Assembly: GCF_000150275.1 (NCBI RefSeq) | Contig: NW_002060953.1 | Location: forward strand, 237,030-301,029 | Source of the DNA: Trichoplax adhaerens | Taxonomy: Eukaryota; Placozoa; Uniplacotomia; Trichoplacea; Trichoplacidae | Reading direction: 5' to 3' | Length of the DNA: 64,000 nucleotides | Part shown: positions 13,240 through 25,500 of the stretch, piece after piece | How the letters are laid out: each line of letters starts with the position of its first letter | How positions within the stretch are numbered: the stretch's first letter is position 1 | Program-made: the position numbers and the translations under genes | The notes under the pieces: model-generated | What the model saw: only the letters and a program-made list of their open reading frames with translations | Databases searched by the model: none | What the model was told of the DNA's origin: nothing

Positions 13240-13930
13240 TCCATCTCTTGTTTATTAACTAAATTTCTAATATAAATGGATGCTAATGCTACTCTGTCAC
13301 AAAACAGCTTTGCAACAAGATAACGCAATATACGATCAATAAGTCAATTCCTTGAACCACGTATCAAGTAACGATATCTGCACTATCATAAACACTTTTG
13401 CTCTACTAGCAGACTACACAAAGACTTAAACGCCTCGTATTTTACGTTAAACACCAAGTTGGAGAATTCATTTTATTTCACGATATACTGCATTTATATG
13501 CTACTCCTCAATAGTTCATGAGTCATAGTTAATACAATTAACATTAGAATCATTTACTGAATTAGATATTAATTTTAGCTACTGCTCCCTTAATGCAGAC
13601 AACAGTATTTACGAATATAGACATGTAATGACTAATACAGAATAGTCAGATTACGATATGTCCTATCACGGAACATTTCCATGATAATTTACAGTCTACC
13701 ATAAGTAAATTACAATCACAATGATTCGAATTGTAAGTAGATGATTTGCATTCCCTATTATAACTATTAATTTCAGTATGTGTATAAGTGTCACTGTCAT
13801 AAAAAGTCAGTGCTATATTAAAACACAGTATATCCAAATTAGAAGTTAACTAAATAAGGATAGTCTAACAGAATTATCCTAACATAGTTATTTCTACTGT
13901 AATACAGTATGTAACACTGTAACATACTCA
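13240..13930 (-). repeat. Repeat family B, right copy (reverse)
   Basis: Inverted partner of 7385-8065. Anchors in reverse complement are ATGTTCCGTGATAGGACATA, GAGGCGTTTAAGTC and TATACTGTGTTTTAATATAGC. The stem-loop equivalent lies at 13295-13317 but its stem has two mismatches here. A 63-codon frame on the - strand at 13646-13837 lies within the repeat. The matching stretch of the left copy is closed by stops, so I do not call it a gene. Confidence 0.7.
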
Positions 13931-15526
13931 TATGCTAATATTTCAAAATTAAATCAAAATAAATGAATTATTCCGTCTCTTAAGAATATCAAATCAATTT
14001 AATTTCAGCCCTGAATCTTATAGCAATTACTAGAAACATTTAATAGAAATGACTGAAGACTTCGTAAATTTTATTAAAGATAGAACTTCCCTGTAGTAGC
14101 AAAATGTGTCACTATGTTTTCACTATTAGCATTTACTTAGTATAGCAGATAAAAATCGTTTTCCCTTAAACTTCCAGCACTTTTGCTTCCGTATATAGTC
14201 TACATCTTGCTGCATTTGCCGGTCTTTTTCACCTAAATGAGTACTTTACAAATACACTATGGGAAATTACTAGTGTTGTAATTATATCTGCGCAGCAATA
14301 GCATTATAATTATAGCTAGTAGGAGTATTACGATTGTCAGTACGAAGACTGATTTTATCAATGACATTAAATTAACCTCGTTATTCTTAACAGTAATAAT
14401 CGTGAATTGTAATAATAGTGACTCTATATACCTTAAATAGTGATTTTATTTCCATCCATTATCGTAATAGAACTTCCGTAATAATGGTAATGAGTCTAAA
14501 AATCGTTTTTTAATTTTTATATCTACCATAAATCGTTATTTTCATATATAAGCTAGTATTAAGTTGCATCTTTATTACATGAAGAATAATTACAAAGTTA
14601 CTACGTAAGCATCAATCTTCCATTCCAAAACTCCTTTTGTGATATTAAGATATCCTCTTCAGAGTGTTAGAGGTTCCTAAAAAAATTATCAAAGGGGTTT
14701 CCATTGTCAGTACCTAGTACTAAAGTGCGTATTTCAGACATTCAAACTGAATTAGAAATTTGTCATTTTAAACGCAATTAACTATAATACCAAGCTTTTT
14801 AATAGTTTCGACAGAAATAAACATTATAGACTCGCTTTTAGATATATGATATATGATATACACCGTACTGTAGGTAGGAGGAGTCTTTCTAAATAAAAAA
14901 TCGATCTTGATTAAGTTATCAAAAAATACTTCAAGTTTATTGCTGATATGAACAAGCATTTTATTTTCAATACGAAATAATATTGTAAATTTATAGTTTT
15001 GTTCGGCATACGATGGTGATAGGTATCAGAACATAACATGAAAGTACTTATTTCGGAATGAACATGAATTAGTTTCTAGTCGGCTGCTAGCAAGCATCTT
15101 TATTCATCTCAGTATTTCAAATTTTAAATAATTCAACCAGACTCGCTACGTCTACATCCTTTTTAATTTTAGCCTAGATATTTTTGTTACTTTCTTGATA
15201 TTATATGGGACAAAAAACTATTTATTAATCATTTTTTATATAATTTATAAGAGACGAAATAGTATTAGCTGATTTCTTTCAGCTAGTGCCCACCCTCATT
15301 GAGCAATTTATTATAATTCTCTGCCATGCAACGATCCTTTTATTTACCTCATCTCATGATAAACAAGTATTATAATACAAATGCTAATAGGTCATTTGTG
15401 GCACGTAAATATACATTTCTAAAGAAATAAATCCATGAATAGAAAGTAAAATACAAGGATCAGGTCGTTATGCAATCTCTTGTCCAATCATCCAAGACAC
15501 CTTTAATCTTTATTGCTCTTAGTCAG
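13931..15526. other. Non-coding stretch between B and A right arms
   Basis: Nothing recognised. It is 2.5 kb from B to A on this side against 6.1 kb on the left side, and the two spacers do not align by eye. Confidence 0.35.
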
Positions 15527-15733
15527 TTAATTTGACAACATCCTTTTAATTCCTATTGCTATCGGCAGTAGCTGTACCTTACGAAATCTTAGAGCTTGCT
15601 TTGGAATACGTTTACTTCCTGTTACCTTATCTTTTCCATTATCGTCATTAGAAATAGCTTCTAAAATAGTATCTTCTGCACGTTCCTTTTCCGCATTCCA
15701 TGCTTTAGTACAAAAGAAGGCATTTAACCTCAT
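15527..15733 (-). CDS. Hypothetical 68-residue frame or first exon
   Basis: ATG-initiated with A at position -3. The peptide is rich in E, K, D and A (KAWNAEKERAEDTILEAIS, then SNDDNGKDKVTGSKRIPK), which is unusual for random DNA at this base composition and argues for coding origin. Good donor-like sites fall inside it (AAG then GTACAG; AAG then GTAACA), so it may be the first exon of a spliced gene, with the tail after them being intron. No partner exon was found on the - strand towards 15100. No family recognised. It lies between the right-hand arms of repeats B and A, so it could belong to the element. Confidence 0.35.
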   Translation of the reverse strand: MRLNAFFCTKAWNAEKERAEDTILEAISNDDNGKDKVTGSKRIPKQALRFRKVQLLPIAIGIKRMLSN

Positions 15734-15906
15734 TGTCTTGCTTTGAAAATCGATGTTATCCTAGCTATAGTAAATCGTTTTAAACTATTAACTTCACTTC
15801 AAAACATCATTTTAAAAGTTATATTTTAAAATCTAGCTCTAATAGCTAAGTGAAACTATATTATAACACACATATATTAAATGTTTAGTAGAAGTATATC
15901 GATTAT

Positions 15907-16158
15907 TTGCTAAGTATAAACTTGATTGATAAAAAGTCACTTCTTCAATTACCATCATGGCGCGCTAAAGCTCCAATGTTGTGTGTTTTACTTCAGTTGG
16001 CATGGAGACATTCTATCATTCGATGCCCTTCTGTTTATCAAAAAATCATCACGGATACTGATAACTATGGCACTATCCTCAACCATAATGCTTTCCTTTC
16101 TTTTCGTGTAACTACAAATATATTTCCTATTGCTATATTAACTACCGCATTGCAGTAA
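15907..16158 (+). CDS. Hypothetical 83-codon open frame
   Basis: An open frame beginning at a non-ATG codon; the first ATG is at residue 24. A second frame (15926-16111) overlaps it and is equally open, so at most one is real. Composition is moderately coding-like (the SLLQLPSWRAKAP stretch). Around ten frames of this length are expected by chance here, so confidence is low. Confidence 0.12.
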   Translation: MLSINLIDKKSLLQLPSWRAKAPMLCVLLQLAWRHSIIRCPSVYQKIITDTDNYGTILNHNAFLSFRVTTNIFPIAILTTALQ

Positions 16159-16470
16159 TTTTACCTCACACAAAAATTTACTGCCTCAATAATTGTGCCA
16201 CCCTAACCTTATTTTTTTATGGCATCGTGACTTAACGATTTGTTTTAATCTTATTATGTCTTAATTCATCAAAGTAATATTTTTTTACTTTAATAGCGTA
16301 GTATTTCTTTAAATTGATACTATATAGCATCATAAGTGTCTTTAGAGAACTGTGACGCCTGTCTGAGCGTCCTAAAGCATAGACTAGCATATAGCAGATC
16401 AATAGTCATAATTATTCCTTGCTAAGGACGGATGAGGGGGTAATATAGCAACAATGTAAAACTCTAAGAG

Positions 16471-17021
16471 CCTGTGATATATACCAATCACGAAATTCCA
16501 ATCTTTAGAAAAATAAGGGCTTTATTGAATCTTATGCTAAGATTAACTACACACAGCTCTACTCTAGCCGAATACTACTTCTAAAGACTTCTACAACGAA
16601 CTAACAGAATAATCTAAAGTTGCATGCTTTATACTTTTCGTAGCATTCGCAGCTACAATCCGTATGGCAACCTTTTACCTTATATTACACTTAGTTAAAT
16701 TATTCTTAGTAAGACTATTCTACTGCGGACCATCATTAATCCAATATGGATACGACTACAGTACTTACGTAGACATTATTCACACCAGCCAAAGTACAAT
16801 GAATTAACTATATCCTAATATATGATTTACAGTTCTATTTTTACCTATAGCCTTATTAGTAACTCAACCCCTTACTGTATATAGTCATTTGTACTCTAGC
16901 ATAAAGTCTATACCACTACAGTCTATAGTTACAGCTACCAAATATCTCTTAGGATAAAAATCTACCGTGCATTATACTAAACATGGCTAACAGTCTACAA
17001 TCACAATACTAGTTACATTAC
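16471..17021 (+). repeat. Repeat family A, right arm of 16.25-kb inverted repeat
   Basis: Inverted partner of 772-1323, about 97.5% identical. It carries the same small stem (GTGAT 16474-16478, ATCAC 16487-16491) at its inner end. A frame from about 16618 reads through VAFAATIRMATFY and FYCGPSLIQYGYDYSTYVD to a stop after about 66 codons. An ATG is lacking where the diverged copy at 50246-50825 has one, because of a one-base length difference. Confidence 0.85.
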
Positions 17022-19179
17022 AGAGCCTTTGCATGATTGTTTTTCATATTCATATATAGCATTAGCTATGCATTATTGCTATTACTTCAATCATTATTAC
17101 ACATCAAAAGGAGCCTTTATCTAATCCATTTCCAAAATAGCGGCAAGTAATATTTTATTTATTACCATACAAGATAGAGATAAGCGGATCTGAATATGAG
17201 TCTTAATTTCTTCACTTATATTGACTCTCTGCAATCGTAGCTGACATTAAATGCTTTAATCATGCCATATGAAGTAACGTAGACAAAATATCGCGCTAGC
17301 ATTTATTCAATTACCTGGTAACTTGTGGTAGTTTTATATAGCAATGCATCTTCATATCGTTGTCGGCTTTGCTGATTGCAAATAAGGGCCATAATATGGA
17401 TTAAAAATCGCAAAACGAATACTCTAAGTTAATTTAAAGCCATTCATCAAGTGGCCTACAGGTTGATAGAAACTTATTATTCTGTTGTTAGAGCTAAATA
17501 CTAATCAAATAGTAAAGCCTATCGAAGACTTCATTTATAATCAGACAAATATAAACACTTGCTAATGAAGTGTACAAAGTAAAACCACTACGAGAACCTC
17601 TTTCATCCTTCATAATATATATATTACCGTAATGTAAGCAATATTATATATATATATACATTACCTGATGTTCCATACGTTAATGCATGATAAACGTGGA
17701 AAGAAAATCTGACTTCACATTATTTATTCTATTTTCATTTACTTTATAGAAAAAATTTCATAGAATATTAATAAAAGGTGCCAGAATGTAGTATGAAACT
17801 AATACTATAAAATTGTCACATTCGCATGCTAAATAGTATTATCGCTAAAATAATTGGACCATATAGAATCCCCTGTAGCATATCTAATTTAGACGATAGC
17901 TTAGAGCGTAACTACAGTTATACTAACGAATAAAAATATCAGATCACACGATTTAAATGAATTATACAGTGTTAGCAGTAACTTCATACGTTACTGAAGT
18001 ACCAGCAACAGACCTCAGTAAACCCATTGAAAACAAGTTAAGCATGTCAGCGTACCCTCCATATATATAAGCAAGACTGCTTAAGGAGAAACTAAATTTA
18101 ATCAAATAAGAACTGTAAAGTCGATAAAATCCATAGTCTACCTTATATCAATGATATTTCGTTGCATTATATTTTGAGATCACTAAATTCAATCACTTTA
18201 GTTACTATATTATGGACCCTATGGTCATAGGGAAGCGTGATATACGATTCATAAGTCTCTTCTAAGTAAACATCGTATTAGTATCATAAATATAAGCATA
18301 ATCATAAGTCAGTGATATAAGTATTTTATCTAGTAATATTTACTGACATAACTATGGCATAAAATAATTATTGCGACTCGAAAACCATAAAAGTATTCGA
18401 AGAGTTAAGTATTAGAAATAGCCTTATTTCTCAAAGTGTTTCTTATTATATATAGTATAGCCATAGCCCGCTTATAGCAAAGTTCTTATTCATTATGCAA
18501 GTACTATACTCGCATTCTAATTTTGCATTATTCCTTGTCTAAATCGACGATCTATGACTGTAGCATCCAACATTTAGTTATATTTATCATGATAAAGCAA
18601 CTAATAATAGCTAATACTAAACTTATTGTTGTTAATCAAACAACACTAAGCATATACGTGTCTAACGAGCGTACATTAATCAAGAAAAATACTGTTTTAC
18701 CTTACGCAATCTTACGATATACGACAATTTAGTATTCTATTTAGGTTTCAAATGCATATTCATATTATGAAATATTCACATTATGGTAGCTATACTTAAT
18801 TCAAACGCAGTTTCGTAAAAGTACTGTAATATATTATTTCTGATTATAATTATACCAAGATCAATGATATAAAGTAGCTTCTAGTATTACGTAATGCAGC
18901 GGACGTTATCATCATACTGAGTGATAAATTTTAGAGTATGCTTTTAAGAAATTGAAATAACGTTAATAAATTCTTCTTTACACGAGATTATAGTAGTACC
19001 GAATGCATATGAATAATGGTAGCTTTACTAATACCTACTCACTATGAAGCATCAGTATTCTAGAACTTGAGCTATCGGTGTCATAATTCTAAAGTACTGC
19101 CTTTCAAACACTACCAATTAAAGAAAAATTGGCTAAACCTGACACACCTTTCAGTTATTACCCATGCTACCAACAAAGG
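17022..19179. other. Non-coding stretch with AT-rich inverted repeat
   Basis: At 17629-17664 GTAATGTA and TACATTAC flank a TA-rich core and could form a stem; the same octamer starts the outer end of repeat A. Otherwise nothing recognised. Confidence 0.35.
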
Positions 19180-19620
19180 TGCTTCGGATTAGTTTATTGT
19201 CGTTATTTAAGAATACCAGACACATAATTGCCTCAACGACTCTTGCAATACAAGAAATAGCAAAGTAATAAGAGTAAATTTTTACTTTTATCCTCAAAAC
19301 TTTTTCCCTAGCCTTTGCTATACTATCTAGAATTTTACAAAGTATGCACTAATGCATCACACAGTATAACGTAACATTTATTCTTTATTGATCATTATCC
19401 CTCTCATATACTTATCATTCGTTGTAAACATATTTGTTACGCTATCAGCATGTTTTTTAATAACAATATTGTTACGATTAAGTTAGCATATACGGATACT
19501 TAAAGTAATAAACGATTTCACACATACGTTTATCTTGATTACGAGCTATTTCTAGTTTCTATATTTCTGATATCTATCTGAGATATATTACTATCCTGTC
19601 ATAATGTTATCGTGAAGTAT
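19180..19620 (-). repeat. Repeat family C, reverse copy
   Basis: The reverse complement aligns with 49560-50080. The clearest anchor is GTTGTAAACATATTTGTTAC GCTATCA here against GTTATAAACATATTTACTAC GCTATCA there, with TTCCCTAGCCT and ATCACAC in the same order and similar spacing. Identity is about 65-70% by eye. Boundaries are approximate. C may be a distant relative of B, since both share a GAGTATATAA element and a terminal stem-loop at similar positions. Confidence 0.5.
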
Positions 19621-22469
19621 AAATCTATTTCTAAGCTATTTTTCTTACTGTGACAATACTTTATATATCCATTGATGTCATAATTTCCTTACCCTAGTCA
19701 ATAAAATAAATATGAGATCATGACATTAATTAACCAGGAAGTAAACAATTATTATAAGTTAACTTCGAAAAACAGGATGTTCTTTCATTGAAGAAATTGC
19801 CAAGACAACATCTTAGAACGCTAATGCTAATTTCAGGAACCCATTTTTAACCTATCATACGTCTATTTATCTGCTACGAGTTATCAAAAGATTACTGGCA
19901 ATAAAATAATTATAAAAGATAGCCTGTATAAATTAAATGATCTCATTAATATAGCTACCTCACTTCAGAAATTTAAATCGCTTCAGCTTTTAAATTGACT
20001 TCTCAAATACAAAGCATTTATGAAAATACGGCTATAATCATGATAGCTTAAATCCGCCATTTGCTACACGGTCAGTGGTACATATAATTATAGAAAATTT
20101 ATAACAGGCTACTACGAGACTGTTAAAAATAGTTAGATATAGAATAAAAGCATTGTATCAACAACATTCTAGAATATTTACAATTTGTCTTTTTGCTTCC
20201 CATTCTCGCTTAAAATTACCCTGATTAGAAGCCATAACACAATGCAACAGATTGCAAAGTAACAATACAGTAATGCATGCCCCACATAGTGACTAATGCC
20301 AAAAATATTTCCATAAAAATTATATTATAGAATTATTAAGAATAGGAAAATTGAATCTAGTTTTAAACTATATATATGTATTAATAATATTTATAACTTC
20401 ATTAATTATCTTCTAAGGTAAGATAGGTTACTTCAGCGCATGAAAATTTATAGGAATGGCTAATATTTATAGAAATAATTTATAATTTTTGTTTAGATTA
20501 AACCTGAAGTAACGATATATTATAAATATATATTCAACATGACATTTAATAAGTCGATTTCTGATTTTTAATCTCATTACTAAGGTATATGTTCGAATTT
20601 CATCCGTAACAGATATCATGATAACTTGTATTTACCACTTAAAATTGCTTTTAGTTGCAAAGTGAATATTTGCCTATAAGAAAAATGATTCACCATATAC
20701 GTGTTTTAAATTTTAGTTCATCCTCTTTAGCACTACAGTAAATCTATATTTCTTACCATTTAGTATAAATACTTTAGCCTTCACCTCTTGCGATTCCTAT
20801 TCTTCCGCACTTACAAATTCATCGCCTAATTTATCTCCAAACCACTATCTGAATACAATCATATCATAACTGTGTTTAACTATTCATGCCAATTATAAAT
20901 TAATATTACCAATAGCATGCATCACTTTTGCCACTACTCATTGAGTTCCTTTCAAAACACAATCATAGCAATCGAAATGTAATAAGATCAATAGCTACAA
21001 TTACTCTAATTTCCATCTATCGAACAAATACAATATTAATCTACGGACTTTTTAAGCATGAGGCGAAACGTAAGACTAAACTTATTGCTTGCTTAGGCTA
21101 TAGTATACATATCAACTTATACACCCGCACAAAATTAAGAAAGTAAAGCTTATCCGTTTGTTATAACTTTTTCAACACGACAAATTTAGAAGTTAAAATC
21201 CATACCATCCCGATTTTTTAGAAGGAACAGAAAATGATTAGGCAGTTCAATTTATCCAATATCACGATAGCTTTCAATGCCATACAATTGCGACTGTCGT
21301 TAATAATTCCAACATGAATAGATTTAGGCCTACTAGTAGGATAGTTTATAACTGGTACATTAATAAGGAATGTGTTCATCTGCTAATCGTTGACTGAGTA
21401 TCTACACTCATCATGCTTATTGTAAAATTTATCATTTCTTTAGCTTTATGTAGCTCGAAAGTACATTAAAAGCTGGTAAGTTCTAACATGTGACTGCTTC
21501 TATACATTTAAATAATGTCAAACAATATAAATTAAAAGCGTACCAGTTACGTTATCGTTAGCATTTATCTGTATACCTATATGAAATCCTCCTTATAAAG
21601 TGTTTGCCAATCAGCAACTAGCACGAATACTACTATGAAACTATGCATTTATATCCTGCTATTACAGAAAAGTTAAAATAACACCGTCCATTTCCCAGAT
21701 ATATCTTACAAGTATCGAGAAAATTTACTGTAATTATTTTTAAAACACCTTGGCTGTCCTATGTTGGCAAATATCTTATAGATTTCCATCTTTAGCTCAT
21801 ATGAAAAGTAAAAGTACCTAAAATAAAGCTTTCTATTTTAATATTGTATTATTTAACGAGTAGATTAATTCTGAATTAGATTTTTGGCGAAATTATAGAA
21901 TGTAATAATCTAATGCTAGTTAAATGAATATTCTAAGCCATCCAACTACGAAACTGCAAAAATTGCGGAAACAACTCTACACCGGTAGCTTTTCCATGTT
22001 TAATCATCATCATTCAGTAACCCCATATTGCACTGTTGTTCCTCTTACCTATCTTTACCTTAAATTCAATTCACTGTTAAGAAATTATAATCATTTCAAA
22101 TCATCAGGGTAATAAATTCATGTGCAAGAAATAATATTTATATTAAAGGCTAATAACGATCTATTTTCACGTTGCTAATGAAAATTTCTTTCCATTATCC
22201 GATATTACGTAAGATCGTTTTATTTTATTATTGTAAAATGCAATAATATTAATCTAGGATAGTAGTAATGTGTTGCTTTAAATGAATTGACTAATATTAG
22301 GGGGAAAATAATTACATCTAGCGCGGCGGGTTATTAACTTAATAGTTCTATATGACGTCATAATTCTAATTTAATAACCATACTATGTTCCATTTATAAT
22401 GCAATAGTACCTGGAAAACTGGATCAATCATCCTTTTACTATCCCATCAAATCACCATTACTTTGGCTA
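19621..22469. other. Upstream region of the ETS gene
   Basis: No convincing exon. Frames at 20928-21146 and 21924-22112 are open, but neither offers a splice phase that joins the ETS gene. The last 150 bp before the ETS start contains the CRE-like site and a GC-rich patch (GCGCGGCGGG at 22321-22330). Confidence 0.35.
22353..22360. promoter_or_regulatory. CRE-like site TGACGTCA
   Basis: A full palindromic cAMP-response-element consensus, 110 bp upstream of the ETS start codon and near the GC-rich patch. CREB/ATF-family proteins are known to bind this octamer. About half an occurrence is expected by chance in the window, and a second one sits at 60762-60769, so function is only suggested by position. 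Confidence 0.35.
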
Positions 22470-22527
22470 ATGTCGGAAAACGAAACTAAAAGACCACCAC
22501 CAAACCTTGGCATGCCTATGCCATCAG
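22470..22527 (+). CDS. ETS gene exon 1 (start codon)
   Basis: Reads MSENETKRPPPNLGMPMPS and one base of a Gly codon, then a perfect donor, CAG followed by GTAAGT. The context before ATG (TTGGCTA) has G at -3. Assignment to the ETS gene rests on strand, the phase match to the next exon and the absence of any competing gene between; it is 13.4 kb from exon 2. Confidence 0.6.
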
Positions 22528-25500
22528 GTAAGTCTTGCTTAAAGCCAGCAAATAGTTGGCTTAATACAAGAGCAGAAACGTTGAAAATTTTTTAATTTTT
22601 AATTACCTATATAAGCAAAGAGGCTACTGAGAGAGAATGTAAACCAAACCTAATGAAGCTGACACTCTTATTTAATTATTACATTATTTTATCACTTTTG
22701 AGACGACACATAGAATTTATTTTAACTACAACCTACATTGCAGCTAATTCTAAGGATTAAAAGTAAAAATTGAATACATAAATCTAAGATTTAGATCTAA
22801 TTATGTTGCAATTAACCTTTCGATGACAAAAAATCATCTCCTCCTCTTGTTTAACATTAACGCTACACGACTGTCTGTTATATAGCATAACATACATTGA
22901 AATTTGAGTGAAGAACTCAAATTATAAAAGATTCAGCAAAAACTATTGGTGGAAAACATACTACTCGACTTTACCACTAGTACCTGTTGGCTTTGATCCC
23001 TAATAGATAAATGAAGTATTTTATCTAGCCATTAGTAAGAGCTTACAATCCAACGCATTAATGTCTACAAATTCAAGGAGATAAATATTGATCGGCAATT
23101 GGCCTAAATTTAACCATTACCGACTAGCAAGAGCTATGACATATTGTAGCTTTTATTAAAACTGCTTTAAGTCATATAAACATTTAAATTTATACGTTTT
23201 ACACACTTAATGCTGATATCTGAACAAGAATTAAACTTTATCTTTAATAACTTAAAATTACTTGAAGCAATGAATAATTAATCATCGTTAGTGACCTCAC
23301 TTAAATTGCATTTGCAACTGTATCACTTTATTATGCTCGATGACCATTAATTTTGCAGCTATAATTAGTAAATTTTGAATTATGATTTAGAAATCTAATT
23401 GCCTCCCTTGATTAGACCGTATAAAACCCACGTAAACTACAGTAATTCTGCTTTTCTGCTTCTAGCATTTGTAATTCAGTAATTATAAGATTGTTTAACA
23501 AAAATCTATCGTAAACAGCTACTGCAGATAATCAAAATTTTACCATAACAATATAAATTCAGATCAGTAGCTGCTTTTTGGTAACATCATACCAATCCAC
23601 TCTTTATTTCCATTTGGAATAAAAAATGATATAAGTTAACATCGTGTCTGTTATCGTAACGATCAAAGAATTTTTTTTTAGACGCATAGCAACTTGGTAA
23701 TATAAATCATGATTTGCGTTCACGACCATTTCTTTTAATTAAAATAGTTATGAAGAGAACTTCTATTCTTGAGTAAGGATTGCAAAAATCTCGATATGAT
23801 CAGTGGCAACATTAGCAAGTATCTTGCCATTAACCATGAACTTGAAATCAATTCTTACGGCGTTATAGTAGGTTAAGATTATTATATATTTGATGATATA
23901 CAAGGGTGGAAGGATTTGTAGATACTAGCTTCTATTCTCTTACAGCCGAAAATTTTAATTTCGATATGACAACTTTAGATAACAACTGGAGATAATGACG
24001 ATGGTGTTGGAATGGTAAAAGCGCCGTTCATTACGTTTAACATACCAATTGTATTTGGGATAACCGATAAAAAGAATATCAATTATGATACCATTACTGA
24101 TGCATTCGATATCAGAAATAATACTGACGACGGCACAACTGATTATAATAATGTAAAATTGATAGTAAGTTTGCAATAATACCGGGTATCTTACCAATTA
24201 TAACTGATAGTAAGTCTCCTGCTCAAATGAATATTTAAAAAAGTACTATCAATGATTTCATAGTTAAACAGAGATCGCTTTAGTATTGATATACTGATAA
24301 AATGAAAGCAATGAATAAATATAAACTAAAAGTCAACATTTTCGATTTCCTGATACATTGATCTAACCATTTTACTATAGTAACTTAATAGTAATATTTA
24401 TGAAAGGAATAGAATTAAGCCTCCTTTAGTCGCATTCTTAAGTCATCATTCATCCAATAGGCTAATCAAATAACTACCGCTATCAAATCAAAGTAATTTA
24501 TCGAAAGTGGCCTATAAAATGCACAATAGAATAGCAAACGGAACTTAGTAAAACAAACTTCCATAAGGACTTTTTAAATGTAAATTACATTTCAATAACT
24601 AGATAACCCTATTCTGTTTTATTAGTATCCATAATTATATTTAACTAATCTTATCGGCATAATCGGCATAATCGTCACGATTATTCCAGGAATCTTTCTC
24701 AACAGGACTTCCCTGGTGCAGTCTTACTCTTTGATAGACTCGATTATTTTACACAATGATAATTATATCTACCCAGATTTGATCGGAAAACCATTATACA
24801 ATTACAATTACCCAATGATAAATCATCCAGAAAGATATTTACCAACGGCTTGAAGGCTTTAAGCAATCTAAAATGGGTATAAAGAATAATCTATCGATAA
24901 TATTAAGTATCAAGCTTATAGAATTTTCTAAAAGAATAAAATCAAATTCTAATGGCTATACTTAAAATTAAATTCTCAGATTGGATAAAACTTTGTGATG
25001 TACGAGCAAGCTAACACATCATAACCTTAACACAATTAAGTCGTTGTTGAAAATTTATGGTTTTGACAAATGCTTAGTTGGTAATACAAAACACTAAGCT
25101 TTTCTACTGTCATTCAGCCGGAATTATTAAGAATTAATTGCTAACTTCGAGATTTTAGCATTCATTCGGCACTACTAACCATAACAGAGTATTGTAACCT
25201 TGATATCTGAAGTCTCATAGATACATTTTTCCCTCCCTAACAAAACCTCATTTTTTCTTTATTTAAATATACCAGGTACCGAGGTAGGCTTTAATCTTTC
25301 TTATCTGAAACGCAACTTATCCTAATTTCTAAGACAATGTATTGCCATTCATTCATTCTTTTACCTGCCAATTCTGAAGTAAAAATAACTACAGAATAAA
25401 TATGAAAATAGATTCATCTTTTAGTATAAAATTTCGGTTAGCTTCTAACCTACTGTATAAAGTCTAATTTTGAATTGGTACTTAAAAATTATCATTTTTA

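Noticed and set aside
13646-13837. 63-codon frame within repeat B right copy
   Set aside because: The corresponding part of the left copy has stops, so the frame is not conserved in the family.
18523-18732. 69-codon + strand frame
   Set aside because: Begins at a non-ATG codon, I/T/L-rich background composition, no neighbouring exon.
20928-21146. 72-codon + strand frame
   Set aside because: No ATG at its start, no splice signals in a useful position, and length within chance expectation at this base composition.
21924-22112. 62-codon frame upstream of the ETS first exon as an alternative first exon
   Set aside because: The only donor near its end (CAGG then GTAATA) would leave phase 2, which does not fit the phase-1 acceptor of exon 2.
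23955-24197. 80-codon - strand frame
   Set aside because: Opposite strand of the acidic candidate exon; its I/Y/S-rich peptide is what the complement of a D/N-rich frame gives.
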